From NCBI GenBank assembly GCA_965231905.1, contig CBDDOO010000001.1:1054001-1118000 (forward strand): a stretch of 64,000 nucleotides of DNA, given 5' to 3'. Each line of letters starts with the position of its first letter. Position 1 is the first letter of the stretch. Under the pieces are notes generated by a model, which did not search any database, had not been told where the DNA came from, and saw only the letters and a list, made by a program, of their open reading frames with translations. The position numbers and the translations under genes are program-made. The DNA is from G963663315 sp965231905 (GTDB lineage Bacteria > Pseudomonadota > Gammaproteobacteria > Arenicellales > Poriferihabitantaceae). Positions 15,446 through 24,909 of the stretch are shown piece after piece.

Positions 15446-16765
15446 TCACGGGGCATCCGGTTTTTCTTCATCGGCGCTTTGCTCGTCCAGCAGGTGCAAT
15501 TCATCCTGAAGCAGCGCTTCCACATAATCTTCTGCATCGGGCGCAATATATTCCGCCACCGGAGTACCGATCAACCCGGGCGCAATCACCGGGCTCTGGT
15601 CGCTCGGGGCAATGGCTTCGGTAATCCTCATACGCCAGGTTGAAAACGCCAGGATCAGGGCAAAGAATATTGCGATTCCAACGAAAAACAGGGCAGGCCC
15701 GAACTGTCCCATCAGGAACGACACGGCAATCGGGCCTGCACTCAGACCGATTCCAGTCAGCATCACCAGACTGCCGCTGGCCGCTACGATCTGGTCCGGT
15801 CTCAACCGGTCATTGGCATAAGCGATGTTCAACGCATACATGGGTATCGACACCCCGCCCAGAATCACGATAGTGAAGAAATAGACGATACTGCCTTTTA
15901 CCAGCAGCATAGCGGCAATGCAAACAATGATGGAAACCATGCAAAGAGCGGAAAGGGTGATTCTTCGGTTGATCCGGTCCGATAACCAGCCGATCGGCCA
16001 TTGAGTAACCAGGCCGCCCAGCAGGACACAAGCCATGAAAATAGAGACCAGATCAGTCCTCTCCAGAACCTGGGCCGCGTAAACCGGCCCCATTCCAAAA
16101 ATAGTGCCGTGAGCGGCTCCGGTCAATATGCTGCTGATCACCGCCAGCGGTGAAGCGCGATAGAGTTCCCTCAAGGACAATTTTTCGGTTGGGCCAAACC
16201 CTGGCGCGGGCTTGGCCGTGAGCAGGATTGGAATTAATCCGGCGGACGCAATCATCGAAACCAGAATGAAAAGCTCGAGTTGCGCCGGGTTACCCAGATT
16301 GAGCAGAAACTGTCCACAGCCGAGCCCGAGAGTGGTAATCACCATATAGACAGACAGAATCCGACCGCGCGTCTCGTTGCTGGCGCGGTCGTTCAGCCAG
16401 CTTTCCGCGACCACATACAGCCCCGCATAACTCAACCCGGTGACGAATCGCATTGCAGTCCAGCTGACCGGACTGACATGGAGGCCATGTACCAGAATGG
16501 AAATGGACGCCATTGAAGCCAGGGCGGCGAAGACACGGATGTGCCCCACTCGCTCTACCAGCCGTGGGGCGATCATGGACCCCGCCAGTATGCCGAAAAA
16601 ATAACCGGACATGATGATGCCGGTAATAAAGATGGGGAAGCCTTCCATGGTGGCGCGCAGCCCAAGCAGGGTTCCCTGAAGTCCGTTGCCCAACATCATG
16701 AACCCAATGCCGATCAGCAATGCCCAGGAAGCGCGAAGGTCATTCAGCATGTCGGTTTCTCCCAA
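15446..16765 (-). CDS. MFS transporter (YcaD-like)
   Basis: A 439-residue protein with about twelve membrane segments. The start LIGIGFMMLGNGLQGTLLGLR and the loop RNETRGRILS-like segment (SNETRGRILSVYMV) resemble the YcaD branch of the major facilitator superfamily. It ends in an acidic cytoplasmic tail of about 45 residues (DAEDYVEALLQDELHLLDEQ). The substrate is not deducible. Start choice lies between ATG 16765 and ATG 16750. It stands 35 bases upstream of the SCO gene on the same strand and may be co-transcribed with it. Confidence 0.85.
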   Translation of the reverse strand: MGETDMLNDLRASWALLIGIGFMMLGNGLQGTLLGLRATMEGFPIFITGIIMSGYFFGILAGSMIAPRLVERVGHIRVFAALASMASISILVHGLHVSPVSWTAMRFVTGLSYAGLYVVAESWLNDRASNETRGRILSVYMVITTLGLGCGQFLLNLGNPAQLELFILVSMIASAGLIPILLTAKPAPGFGPTEKLSLRELYRASPLAVISSILTGAAHGTIFGMGPVYAAQVLERTDLVSIFMACVLLGGLVTQWPIGWLSDRINRRITLSALCMVSIIVCIAAMLLVKGSIVYFFTIVILGGVSIPMYALNIAYANDRLRPDQIVAASGSLVMLTGIGLSAGPIAVSFLMGQFGPALFFVGIAIFFALILAFSTWRMRITEAIAPSDQSPVIAPGLIGTPVAEYIAPDAEDYVEALLQDELHLLDEQSADEEKPDAP

Positions 16766-16911
16766 GAGTGATTGCTAAAATGAGCGGCGGATATCCAAGC
16801 GGATTCTAAAGATAATATTTCGGGTTTTCCATTTAATTTTCAAATAATTTTGTGGCTGTTTCGGGGCGGGTTTGTTGTAATCTGGCTGTTCTATCTGACT
16901 TGGGTTTTCCG

Positions 16912-18249
16912 ATGACGCCACCAACGCAGGATATTTCCCATCGCACGGTCTGGGCGCTGGCGGGACCGATGATTATTTCGAATATTTCGGTTCCCCTGGT
17001 GGGGGCGGTGGACACCGCCGTGGTCGGGCATTTGCCGGGATTACACCCTATCGGAGCGGTCGCCCTGGGGGCGCTGATCTTCAGTTTTATTTACTGGGGA
17101 TTCGGTTTTTTGAAGATGGGCATTACCGGATTGATTGCCCGCGCCTACGGCGCCGATGATCAGGATTCGATTTTCGGCGCCATGCTGCGGTTTATTCTGC
17201 TGGGGATTGTTCTGGGTCTGGCTGTGATAATCCTGGGTAATCCACTGGTCGGTCTGGCCCTGTATCTGATTGATAGCAGTGAGGCTGTTGAAACCCTGGC
17301 CGCCGAGTATGCCCTGATTCGGATCTGGGGAGCGCCCGCTACCCTTTGTGTCTATGTCTTCACCGGTATTTTTGTCGGCCTGCATCAGACACGTCTGGCG
17401 CTGGTTCTGCAACTGGTTCTGAATCTCACCAATGTCGGGCTGGATCTGTTGTTCGTCCCGGTTCTTGAACTGGGCGTGCCGGGGGTGGCCTGGGCAACGT
17501 TGATCGCGGAATACAGCGCCGCATTGTGCGGGTTTTTCTTGTTACGCAAGTCACTGTCCAGGGCAATTCACAGATTACGGTGGTCTGAAATTCTGGAAGT
17601 CAGCGCATTGAGAAACATGGCGAGCATCAACGGCAATATTTTCATCCGCACAATCTGCCTGGTCTTCTCCTTCGCGTTCTTCACCGCGCAAAGCGCCGCG
17701 CATGGGGAGCTGATTCTGGCAGTGAATACGGTCTTGCTCCATTTCCAGACTGTCATGGCTTATGGGCTGGATGGTTTTGCCCATGCGGTTGAGGCCCTGG
17801 GAGGCAGCGCCTACGGCGCCCGGAACAGGGAGAAGTTTAAGCGGGCGGCCTGGATAACCACTCTTTGGTCGGGGGGGATGGCGGCGCTGATCAGCATTGC
17901 CTATTACCTGTACGGGAATACAATCGTGGCGTTGTTTACCGATGCGACAGAAGTCATTCAGATTGCAGACCAGTATTTGATCTGGATGATTATCTCCCCG
18001 GTCGTATCCTGCTGGAGCTTTCAACTGGACGGATTATTCATCGGCACAGGACATGCGCGGGAAATGCGCAATGCCATGATTGTTTCAACGGCGGGTTACC
18101 TGATTCTCACGTTGGTCTTTCAATCCATGTTCGGGAATCATGGACTCTTTCTCGGGCTGACCGGTTTTATGATTTTGAGAACCATGACGCTGTATTATTA
18201 TTATCCGCAACTGGTGCGTTCCATACCCGGCCGCACTTCCGTTCGCTGA
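16912..18249 (+). CDS. MATE family efflux transporter (DinF-like)
   Basis: A 445-residue protein with twelve predicted membrane helices and the MATE features LAGPMIISNISVPLVGAVDTAVVGHL in helix 1 and IARAYGADDQ in the first loop, repeated in weaker form in the second half (GGSAYGARNREKF). Members export drugs or organic cations in exchange for Na or H. An upstream TTG would extend it by 20 residues, but the ATG at 16912 gives the normal family start. It is divergent from the MFS gene. Confidence 0.9.
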   Translation: MTPPTQDISHRTVWALAGPMIISNISVPLVGAVDTAVVGHLPGLHPIGAVALGALIFSFIYWGFGFLKMGITGLIARAYGADDQDSIFGAMLRFILLGIVLGLAVIILGNPLVGLALYLIDSSEAVETLAAEYALIRIWGAPATLCVYVFTGIFVGLHQTRLALVLQLVLNLTNVGLDLLFVPVLELGVPGVAWATLIAEYSAALCGFFLLRKSLSRAIHRLRWSEILEVSALRNMASINGNIFIRTICLVFSFAFFTAQSAAHGELILAVNTVLLHFQTVMAYGLDGFAHAVEALGGSAYGARNREKFKRAAWITTLWSGGMAALISIAYYLYGNTIVALFTDATEVIQIADQYLIWMIISPVVSCWSFQLDGLFIGTGHAREMRNAMIVSTAGYLILTLVFQSMFGNHGLFLGLTGFMILRTMTLYYYYPQLVRSIPGRTSVR

Positions 18250-18394
18250 ATGTTGCCGGATAAAACGCGCAGTAATATTATCGGGTATACTCACATGAAA
18301 AACGGAGTTCTCTATTTCAGGAACGCGCGGGTCGAGCATGATGTCGTCAACGGCAACGGGTTCGAGTGCGCCTTCATTGAGATCGAATTTTTGA

Positions 18395-19564
18395 ATGAAT
18401 GGACCGACTATGGCCGATAGCCAGCAAAGCACGGAAAAGACAACAGAACTGACGCCGGTTGATCTGGCCGCCGAACTGCCGGCTTTTGTGGAACTGTTGC
18501 CTGGTCGCCTGCAACCTTACTGGCAATTTCTGGATGCGTATCCGATTGTCCAGGCTGTCGCCATTGCGCTGCTGTTCTGGTTGCTGGCTTCTGTCATTCG
18601 CCGATTCGCGCTGAACATGGTGGGCCGGAAACTCGCGGCGCGACTGCCCAGGGTTGCGGATGGTCAGATCATCACCATGCTGAACCAGCCGGTTTTCGTT
18701 ACCGTGGTCTGTGTGGGTCTGATTATCGCCCTGTCTTCCAGTTGGCCGGATGGCGCTGTCGCGGGTATCGTCGTTTTGCTGACCGGCACGGTTCTCATTC
18801 TGGTCTGGTTGGGTTTCGGTTTTCGCCTGGTGAGCGTTCTCACTTCCGCGATGTCGACGAATGCTCGTGTCACACTGATTAATGACCAAAGCAAACCCTT
18901 ACTCAGTATTGTACTCAAGGTGTTGATTATTCTGGTCGGCGTTTATGCTCTGTTTGTCCTGTGGGGTATCAACCCGGTCGGGTTCCTGGCCTCGGCCGGT
19001 ATCGCCGGTATCGCCATCGGATTTGCCGCTAAAGATACGCTGGCCAACCTGTTTTCCGGGTTTTTCATCATCGCCGACATGCCTTACAAGCTGGGTGACT
19101 ATGTCAACCTGGATACCGGCGAGCGCGGCAGGGTGACTCATATCGGCTTGCGCAGTACCCGGCTGCTGACCCGCGACCAGATTGAAGTCATCATTCCCAA
19201 CGGGGTCATCGGCAACGCGAAAATCGTCAATGAAACCGGCGGCCCCTCGAGCAAATTGCGCCTGCGCCTCAGTGTACAGGCTTCATACAACGCTGACCTG
19301 GAAGAAGTGTGCGAGGTATTGAGGGAGGTTGCGGATAACCATCCAGGAGTATGCAAGGAGCCGGAAGCCGCGGTGCGCGTGCGCGGCTTTGCGGACAGCG
19401 GAATCAACATTGAACTGCTTTGCTGGATTGATGAACCCGCGTTGCGCGGACGGACGCTGCACCAGCTTTATCTGGCTACACGCCAGGCATTCCGGGAACG
19501 TGATCTGGAGATTCCGTACCCCAAGCGGGATATCTATCTGCAGGGCGGCTCTGTCACGGACTGA
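18395..19564 (+). CDS. MscS-family mechanosensitive channel
   Basis: A 389-residue protein with four or five membrane segments. The pore helix GFLASAGIAGIAIGFAAKDTLANLFSG and the following beta domain (GDYVNLDTGERGRVTHIGLRSTRLLTRD and EVIIPNG) are diagnostic of MscS. These channels open under membrane tension to release solutes after osmotic downshock. Two in-frame ATGs, 18395 and 18410, are possible starts. It stands alone between the MATE gene and the RND pair. Confidence 0.92.
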   Translation: MNGPTMADSQQSTEKTTELTPVDLAAELPAFVELLPGRLQPYWQFLDAYPIVQAVAIALLFWLLASVIRRFALNMVGRKLAARLPRVADGQIITMLNQPVFVTVVCVGLIIALSSSWPDGAVAGIVVLLTGTVLILVWLGFGFRLVSVLTSAMSTNARVTLINDQSKPLLSIVLKVLIILVGVYALFVLWGINPVGFLASAGIAGIAIGFAAKDTLANLFSGFFIIADMPYKLGDYVNLDTGERGRVTHIGLRSTRLLTRDQIEVIIPNGVIGNAKIVNETGGPSSKLRLRLSVQASYNADLEEVCEVLREVADNHPGVCKEPEAAVRVRGFADSGINIELLCWIDEPALRGRTLHQLYLATRQAFRERDLEIPYPKRDIYLQGGSVTD

Positions 19565-19631
19565 GCTGCCGCTTTTGTCTGTATGGTGATGTCTGTGATT
19601 CCACTATCATATCCGGGTTGTTTGCGGGATA

Positions 19632-20786
19632 ATGATTGTCGTCAAGCCACTTTCCGGTAATCCGTTCTTGTGTAAAAATCTGATTCGTTGTCTGTTTATT
19701 CTGATGCTGTCCTGGGCTTTTGGCGTATATGCCCAACATGCGGCGCGGGTTTCGGTTGACGCGGTGATTTCCGAGCAGTTCACCCAGACGGTGCCGATAC
19801 TGGGGCGGCTGGTTGCCAAGCAATCCGGCATCGTCGCTGTGCGTATCAGTGGTCCGGTTGCCGAAATTCTGGTTGATCCCGGAGAGGTTGTAGCGGTGGG
19901 CCAGGCGCTGGCGCGCCTCGACACGGCTAATCTGGAGCTCCGGAAAAAGCAGGCCGAATCCGCGCTGATTGAAGCCCGGACACGACTGAAAACCGTTAAG
20001 GCCGAGCTTGCCCTGGCCGGGCAGGAAGTGGAACGGCTGAAAGCCCTGAAGGGGTCGGCGGCAATCAGCCAGGCCGCCCTGGATGACGCCTTGCAGCAAC
20101 AGAATATAGCCTGGTCGCGGGTCAATGAAGCAGAAGCGGGCATCAGTAGCAGCAGGGTGTCTTTTGACATTGCCGCGCTGGCGCATGCGAACGCGACCAT
20201 CCGGGCGCCATTCGATGGAACCATTACCGGGAAACTGACCGAGGTCGGTAATTACCTGCAAGTCGGACAGCCTGTTTTCCGAATGATATCGAACCGGCGC
20301 CTTGAACTTGAGGCCGATGTCCCGGCTGCTCAGTTAGAGGGGCTGTCGCCGGGCTTCATGGTACGGGTCGAGTTGGAAAATGGAAGTCAGCACAACGCCG
20401 TAATGCGTGCAATCATACCGGAAGAGAATCCTCGCACACGGACCAGGCGGGTCCGGTTCGAACCGACTCTGGGGGTCGGAGCCGGTGACCTTGCGAACGA
20501 GCAAAGTGTGACTGTATATATTCCAGTATCCAGTGTGCGTGAAATTCTGACCGTACACAAGGATGGCATTATTCGGCGTGGGCAGGGAAATATCGTCTAT
20601 GTCGTGGTCAAGGATCCGGAAGGGGAGCAGCCGGATTCAGTGGAAATCCGGGAATTGAAAACCGGCCATTCCACCGGCAATCGGGTCGAGATTCTGTCCG
20701 GTCTGGCTGAGGGGGAAATGGTTGTGGTACGGGGAAATGAGAGACTGAGGCCGGGGCAGGCCGTCAGCGTCGCGGAACCGCAATGA
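19632..20786 (+). CDS. RND efflux periplasmic adaptor (membrane fusion protein)
   Basis: A 384-residue protein with a signal segment (about 20-35) followed by the adaptor layout: a lipoyl half (GPVAEILVDPGEVVAVGQALARLD), a helical hairpin (about 100-165), the second lipoyl half (ATIRAPFDGTITGKLTEVGNYLQVG) and beta-barrel parts. It would link the inner-membrane pump encoded next to an outer-membrane channel, which is not in the window. The last four bases overlap the pump start (ATGA), so the two are translationally coupled. Confidence 0.9.
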   Translation: MIVVKPLSGNPFLCKNLIRCLFILMLSWAFGVYAQHAARVSVDAVISEQFTQTVPILGRLVAKQSGIVAVRISGPVAEILVDPGEVVAVGQALARLDTANLELRKKQAESALIEARTRLKTVKAELALAGQEVERLKALKGSAAISQAALDDALQQQNIAWSRVNEAEAGISSSRVSFDIAALAHANATIRAPFDGTITGKLTEVGNYLQVGQPVFRMISNRRLELEADVPAAQLEGLSPGFMVRVELENGSQHNAVMRAIIPEENPRTRTRRVRFEPTLGVGAGDLANEQSVTVYIPVSSVREILTVHKDGIIRRGQGNIVYVVVKDPEGEQPDSVEIRELKTGHSTGNRVEILSGLAEGEMVVVRGNERLRPGQAVSVAEPQ

Positions 20787-23700
20787 ATATCATTCGCGCC
20801 GCTATTGAGCGACCAACCGCGGTGGTGGCTGCGGTATTGCTGGTTATTCTGTTTGGCCTGGTTGCGTTGACCACGATCCCGATCCAGTTGGCTCCGGACG
20901 TCAATCGGCCTGTGATTACCGTCACTACCAACTGGTTCGGGGCGGCGCCGGCGGAAATCGAACGAGAGCTGGTCAATCAGCAGGAAGAGGAGTTCGCTGG
21001 CCTTGAAGGCCTGGAATCCATTACCAGCCGGGCGCTGCAGGGGCAAAGCCGGATCAGCCTGGAGTTCAAGGTTGGCGCCAACATGGACCGCGCCCTGTTG
21101 CTGGTGGCAAATCGGCTGGACCGGGTGCCGGATTACCCCGATGAGACCGATCAACCTACTCTGGATACGGCTGGCAGCGAAGACAATTCGATCGCATGGA
21201 TGACCTTGCACCGTCTGGAAGGAAATCAGAGGCCGATTCATGAATACGGCGATTTCATTGACAATGTCGTGAAGGAACGTCTGGAACGGGTTCCCGGCAT
21301 CGGCAAGATCAATGTCTATGGCGGCAGTGAGCGGGAAATTCACATTGTCGTTGACCCCAACCTGCTGGCGCGCTTTCAACTGACGGTCACAGACCTGGTG
21401 ACGGCGCTTCGCAACGCCAATGTGTCTGTCGGCGCCGGCAGTATCGACGAAGGCAAGAGACGCTATGTGGTTCGTACCGAAGGAGAATTGAGCAGTCTGG
21501 AAATCATTCGCGATGTGTTGATCAGAAGCTCGGACAACGCGGGGGCGCTGGATCGGGTGTCCTTGTCCGACGTGGCCACGGTTCAATTCGGTTACAAGGA
21601 ACCTACCTCCAGTATCCGGGTGCTCGGCAACCCTGCGATTGCAATGAGCGCCGAGCGGCAGACCGGGGCCAACGTCATCGAAATCATGGCCGGGCTGAAA
21701 GAGTCAATCCATGAATTGAACCAGTACGCGATTCCCAACGCGGGGCTGAAACTCGAGCAGGTTTACGATGAAACGGTTTATATCAATTCGGCGATAGACC
21801 TGGTGCGGCAGAATATCTGGGTGGGAGGCTCACTGGCGGCATTGATCCTGCTGTTGTTTCTTCGCTCCTTTCGCGCGACGCTGGTGATTTCCTTTGCGAT
21901 CCCGATTTCGGTGATTGGCGCGTTCGTCGCGATGGCGGCCCTCGGGCGGTCAATCAACGTGATCTCGTTGGCTGGTCTCGCTTTTGCGGTGGGTATGGTG
22001 GTGGATGCCGCGATCATCGTGCTGGAGAATATTTATCGCTTGAAGGAACAGGGTTATTCGAATGCCAAAGCGGCTTATCTGGGCGCCAGACAGGTCTGGG
22101 GCGCGGTGCTGGTTTCAGCCTTGACCACGGTCATGGTTTTTATACCGATTCTGGTGATGGAACTGGAGGCCGGACAGTTGTTCCGGGATATTGCGGTCGC
22201 CATTTCGGTTTCAGTACTGCTTTCCCTGCTGGTGTCGATTACCCTGATTCCGGCTATGGCAAAACGGTTTTTCAAGAGAACCGGGGGGTATGGCCCCAAT
22301 GCCATGACTCATCACCGGGCAGGCATTGTGGTGATTGACTGGCCGGCCCGCCAGTTTGCCCGCCTGATTGTCTGGTTTGTCGGCGTTGTGGTAAAAAGCC
22401 GGGTTATGGCATTGCTGGTTACGGTTGCCGTCACGCTGGTCGCCAGTATGGGCGCGTATCAGGCTTTGCCGAAGCTGGAATATCTGCCGGAAGGCAATCG
22501 CAACCTGCTTCTGGGTTTTGTCGTGCCGCCGCCGGGCTATAATCTGGAGACGACCCGGAATATTGCCCAGGGGATTGAAGCTGAAATCAGGCCATTATGG
22601 GCTTCGGAAACCGGTCCGGATCCGGGGGCGGACGGCCTGCCGAAAATCGAACGTTTCTTTTATGTTGCCTTTCGTGGTCAAACCATACTCGGCGTTACCG
22701 CCATCGAACCGGAAAGAGTGGCGGAACTCAAGCCGGTATTGCAAAGGCCCGTTTTCCGGGAACCCGGCACATTCGGCTTTATCACCCAGCCCTCGATTTT
22801 TGGCCGCGGAGTGGGAGGCGGACGGAAAATCGAACTGGATATTTCGGGGCCGGATTTTGACCGGATATTCCAGACGGCCAACCGGGCGTTTGGCAAGATT
22901 GCGGCAACGTTCCCGCGCGAACAGGGTCATGAATGGAAGCCCGTGCCCGGACTGGAACTGGGAGCGCCTGAAGTCAGGGTCATGCCGGATCGCCTGAGAT
23001 TAAGCGATAGTGGGGTCACGGCGACTGAACTTGCCCGAACCATCGATACCTTCAACGATGGTTTGCGGGTGACCCAATCCACGATTGACGGCAGATTGAT
23101 GGACATTGTCCTGAAGGGCGATGAAAACAGCGTCTACCAGACCCAGGGCATTAACAACCTGCCTGTGGTCACCCCGGGCGGTCAGATTATTCCGGTTTCC
23201 TCGCTCGCGGAATCCATCGTCACCGCCGGACCGACCGAAATCCGTCACCGCGAAAGTTTCCGCACCATTACCCTGGAAATTCGTCCGAGCCCCGATCTCG
23301 CCCTGGAGTCGGCGATTGACCGGCTGCGCGAACAGGTCATCAATCCGCTGAAAGAAGAGGGGGTCCCGGACGATGTCCAACTCAATATTTCCGGAACGGC
23401 TGACAAGCTGGTGGAAACCCGTAACGCGATGGCCATCAATATGGTGCTCTCCATCACCATCGTATTTCTGGTCATGGCAGTTCTGTTCGAGAGTTTTATC
23501 TATCCATTGATCATCATGTTTTCCGTGCCGGTCGCCGCGGCTGGCGGAGCCGGCGGGCTCGCGTTGCTCAATCTGACTGTCCTGCAACCTCTCGATATGC
23601 TGACCATGCTGGGTTTCGTCATTCTGATCGGTATCGTGGTGAACAACGCGATTTTGCTGGTACACCAGACGCTGTACCATATCCGTATTGAAGGCGTTGA

Positions 23701-23986
23701 AGCAACCGAAGCTATCAGAAAGGCGACACGAAACCGGATTCGCCCCATTTTCATGTCTACGTTGACCAGCGTTTTCGGCATGCTGCCCCTGGTGCTTTTC
23801 CCGGGGGCTGGTTCCGAGCTTTATCGCGGCCTCGGTTCTGTCGTGGTCGGCGGGCTCAGCCTTTCCGCTATGATCACATTGCTCATCGTGCCGCCGATGA
23901 TGTCGCTGATCGTCGTCCCGATTGAACGCAAGCGCCAGCGGGATAAAGCTCGAATCCTGGACGCGGAAGCGGCCCGGGAAATCTGA
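20783..23986 (+). CDS. RND efflux pump permease (AcrB/MexB type)
   Basis: A 1,067-residue inner-membrane pump with twelve helices and two large periplasmic loops. The typical start (AAIERPTAVVAAVLLVILFG...IPIQLAPDVNRPVITV) and the helix 4 proton-relay Asp in GMVVDAAIIVLENI are visible. The second half ends with FGMLPLVLFPGAGSELYRGLG. It probably exports hydrophobic or amphiphilic compounds. The order adaptor-pump with no outer-membrane gene suggests it borrows a general TolC-like channel. Length and motifs are complete. Confidence 0.94.
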   Translation: MNIIRAAIERPTAVVAAVLLVILFGLVALTTIPIQLAPDVNRPVITVTTNWFGAAPAEIERELVNQQEEEFAGLEGLESITSRALQGQSRISLEFKVGANMDRALLLVANRLDRVPDYPDETDQPTLDTAGSEDNSIAWMTLHRLEGNQRPIHEYGDFIDNVVKERLERVPGIGKINVYGGSEREIHIVVDPNLLARFQLTVTDLVTALRNANVSVGAGSIDEGKRRYVVRTEGELSSLEIIRDVLIRSSDNAGALDRVSLSDVATVQFGYKEPTSSIRVLGNPAIAMSAERQTGANVIEIMAGLKESIHELNQYAIPNAGLKLEQVYDETVYINSAIDLVRQNIWVGGSLAALILLLFLRSFRATLVISFAIPISVIGAFVAMAALGRSINVISLAGLAFAVGMVVDAAIIVLENIYRLKEQGYSNAKAAYLGARQVWGAVLVSALTTVMVFIPILVMELEAGQLFRDIAVAISVSVLLSLLVSITLIPAMAKRFFKRTGGYGPNAMTHHRAGIVVIDWPARQFARLIVWFVGVVVKSRVMALLVTVAVTLVASMGAYQALPKLEYLPEGNRNLLLGFVVPPPGYNLETTRNIAQGIEAEIRPLWASETGPDPGADGLPKIERFFYVAFRGQTILGVTAIEPERVAELKPVLQRPVFREPGTFGFITQPSIFGRGVGGGRKIELDISGPDFDRIFQTANRAFGKIAATFPREQGHEWKPVPGLELGAPEVRVMPDRLRLSDSGVTATELARTIDTFNDGLRVTQSTIDGRLMDIVLKGDENSVYQTQGINNLPVVTPGGQIIPVSSLAESIVTAGPTEIRHRESFRTITLEIRPSPDLALESAIDRLREQVINPLKEEGVPDDVQLNISGTADKLVETRNAMAINMVLSITIVFLVMAVLFESFIYPLIIMFSVPVAAAGGAGGLALLNLTVLQPLDMLTMLGFVILIGIVVNNAILLVHQTLYHIRIEGVEATEAIRKATRNRIRPIFMSTLTSVFGMLPLVLFPGAGSELYRGLGSVVVGGLSLSAMITLLIVPPMMSLIVVPIERKRQRDKARILDAEAAREI

Positions 23987-24012
23987 AATCCGACTTCAAC
24001 TCTGATTTTACG

Positions 24013-24909
24013 TTGACCGGAATCACGCAAAACCGATACCTGATCGGAATCCTGATCGTTTTTGCCGGCGGGGTATTTCTCAGTACTTCCGGGATTATGC
24101 TGCGTAGCCTGGAGCAGGCGGACGGGTGGCAGGTGATCCTGGTTCGTTCATTCACGTTTTTTATCACGATCGGGATCATCATGCTGTTCCGCTACCGCCG
24201 AAAGACATTCGCGGTCTATCGCGCCGTGGGTGTCAAGGGTATCCTGGCGGCTACCCTGCTTGGACTGGGTTCGGTCTGCTATATTTTCGCGATGCTCCAT
24301 ACCACCGTCGCCAATGTGGTATTCATTATCGGTTCGGCGCCCCTGGTCACCGCGTTGCTGGCGTGGTTGTTTTTGAAGGAAAAAATCAGCGTCTGGAGTC
24401 TGGCGGCGATGTTCACTTCAGTGATCGGTATTGGTCTGATGTTCGTTGACGGTTTGATCAGCGGTGGCCTGTTCGGCAATCTGTTGGCGTTGTTGCTGGT
24501 TTTGCTGTTCGCGTTTTACCTGTTGCTCTTGCGCTCCAACAAACATATCGACATGATTCCCGCTACCGGCTTGTCCGGCCTGATTACCTGTCTCATCGCG
24601 GTTGTGATGGTCGGCGATATCGACATCAGTCTGCATGATCTGGTGATCTGCATGATGTTGGGTTCTTTCCAGCTGGGTTTGGGCTTTCTGCTCCTTACGG
24701 TTGGTACGCGCTTTATTCCGGCGGCGGAAGTCGCTTTGTTCTCAATGAGCGAGACCGTCCTGAATCCACTCTGGGTATGGATCTGGGTCAACGAGGTTCC
24801 GGGTAGTTATACGCTTTGGGGGAGCGCCATTGTCCTGATTTCGGCGCTGACATACAGCCTGATTGCAATTCGTACTGAACGCAAGTCACGCGCCGTCGCA
24901 TCATCATGA
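24013..24909 (+). CDS. DMT-superfamily (EamA) transporter
   Basis: A 298-residue protein with ten membrane segments in two EamA repeats; the second repeat ends with EVALFSMSETVLNPLWVW. EamA carriers usually export amino acids, metabolites or drugs. The start is a TTG 26 bases after the pump gene; no better ATG is present. It overlaps the gamma-glutamyltransferase start by four bases, so the two are co-expressed, which hints at export or recycling of amino-acid or glutathione-related compounds. Confidence 0.87.
   Translation: MTGITQNRYLIGILIVFAGGVFLSTSGIMLRSLEQADGWQVILVRSFTFFITIGIIMLFRYRRKTFAVYRAVGVKGILAATLLGLGSVCYIFAMLHTTVANVVFIIGSAPLVTALLAWLFLKEKISVWSLAAMFTSVIGIGLMFVDGLISGGLFGNLLALLLVLLFAFYLLLLRSNKHIDMIPATGLSGLITCLIAVVMVGDIDISLHDLVICMMLGSFQLGLGFLLLTVGTRFIPAAEVALFSMSETVLNPLWVWIWVNEVPGSYTLWGSAIVLISALTYSLIAIRTERKSRAVASS

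Noticed and set aside
18295..18420. 41-codon ORF between the MATE and mscS genes
   Set aside because: It has an ATG and plausible residues, but it overlaps the mscS start, has no family match, and the reverse strand looks equally coding-like; support is insufficient.
20597..21586. Long minus-strand ORF opposite the RND adaptor and pump
   Set aside because: Shadow frame of clear RND genes; it lacks any domain and is rich in residues expected from antisense translation.
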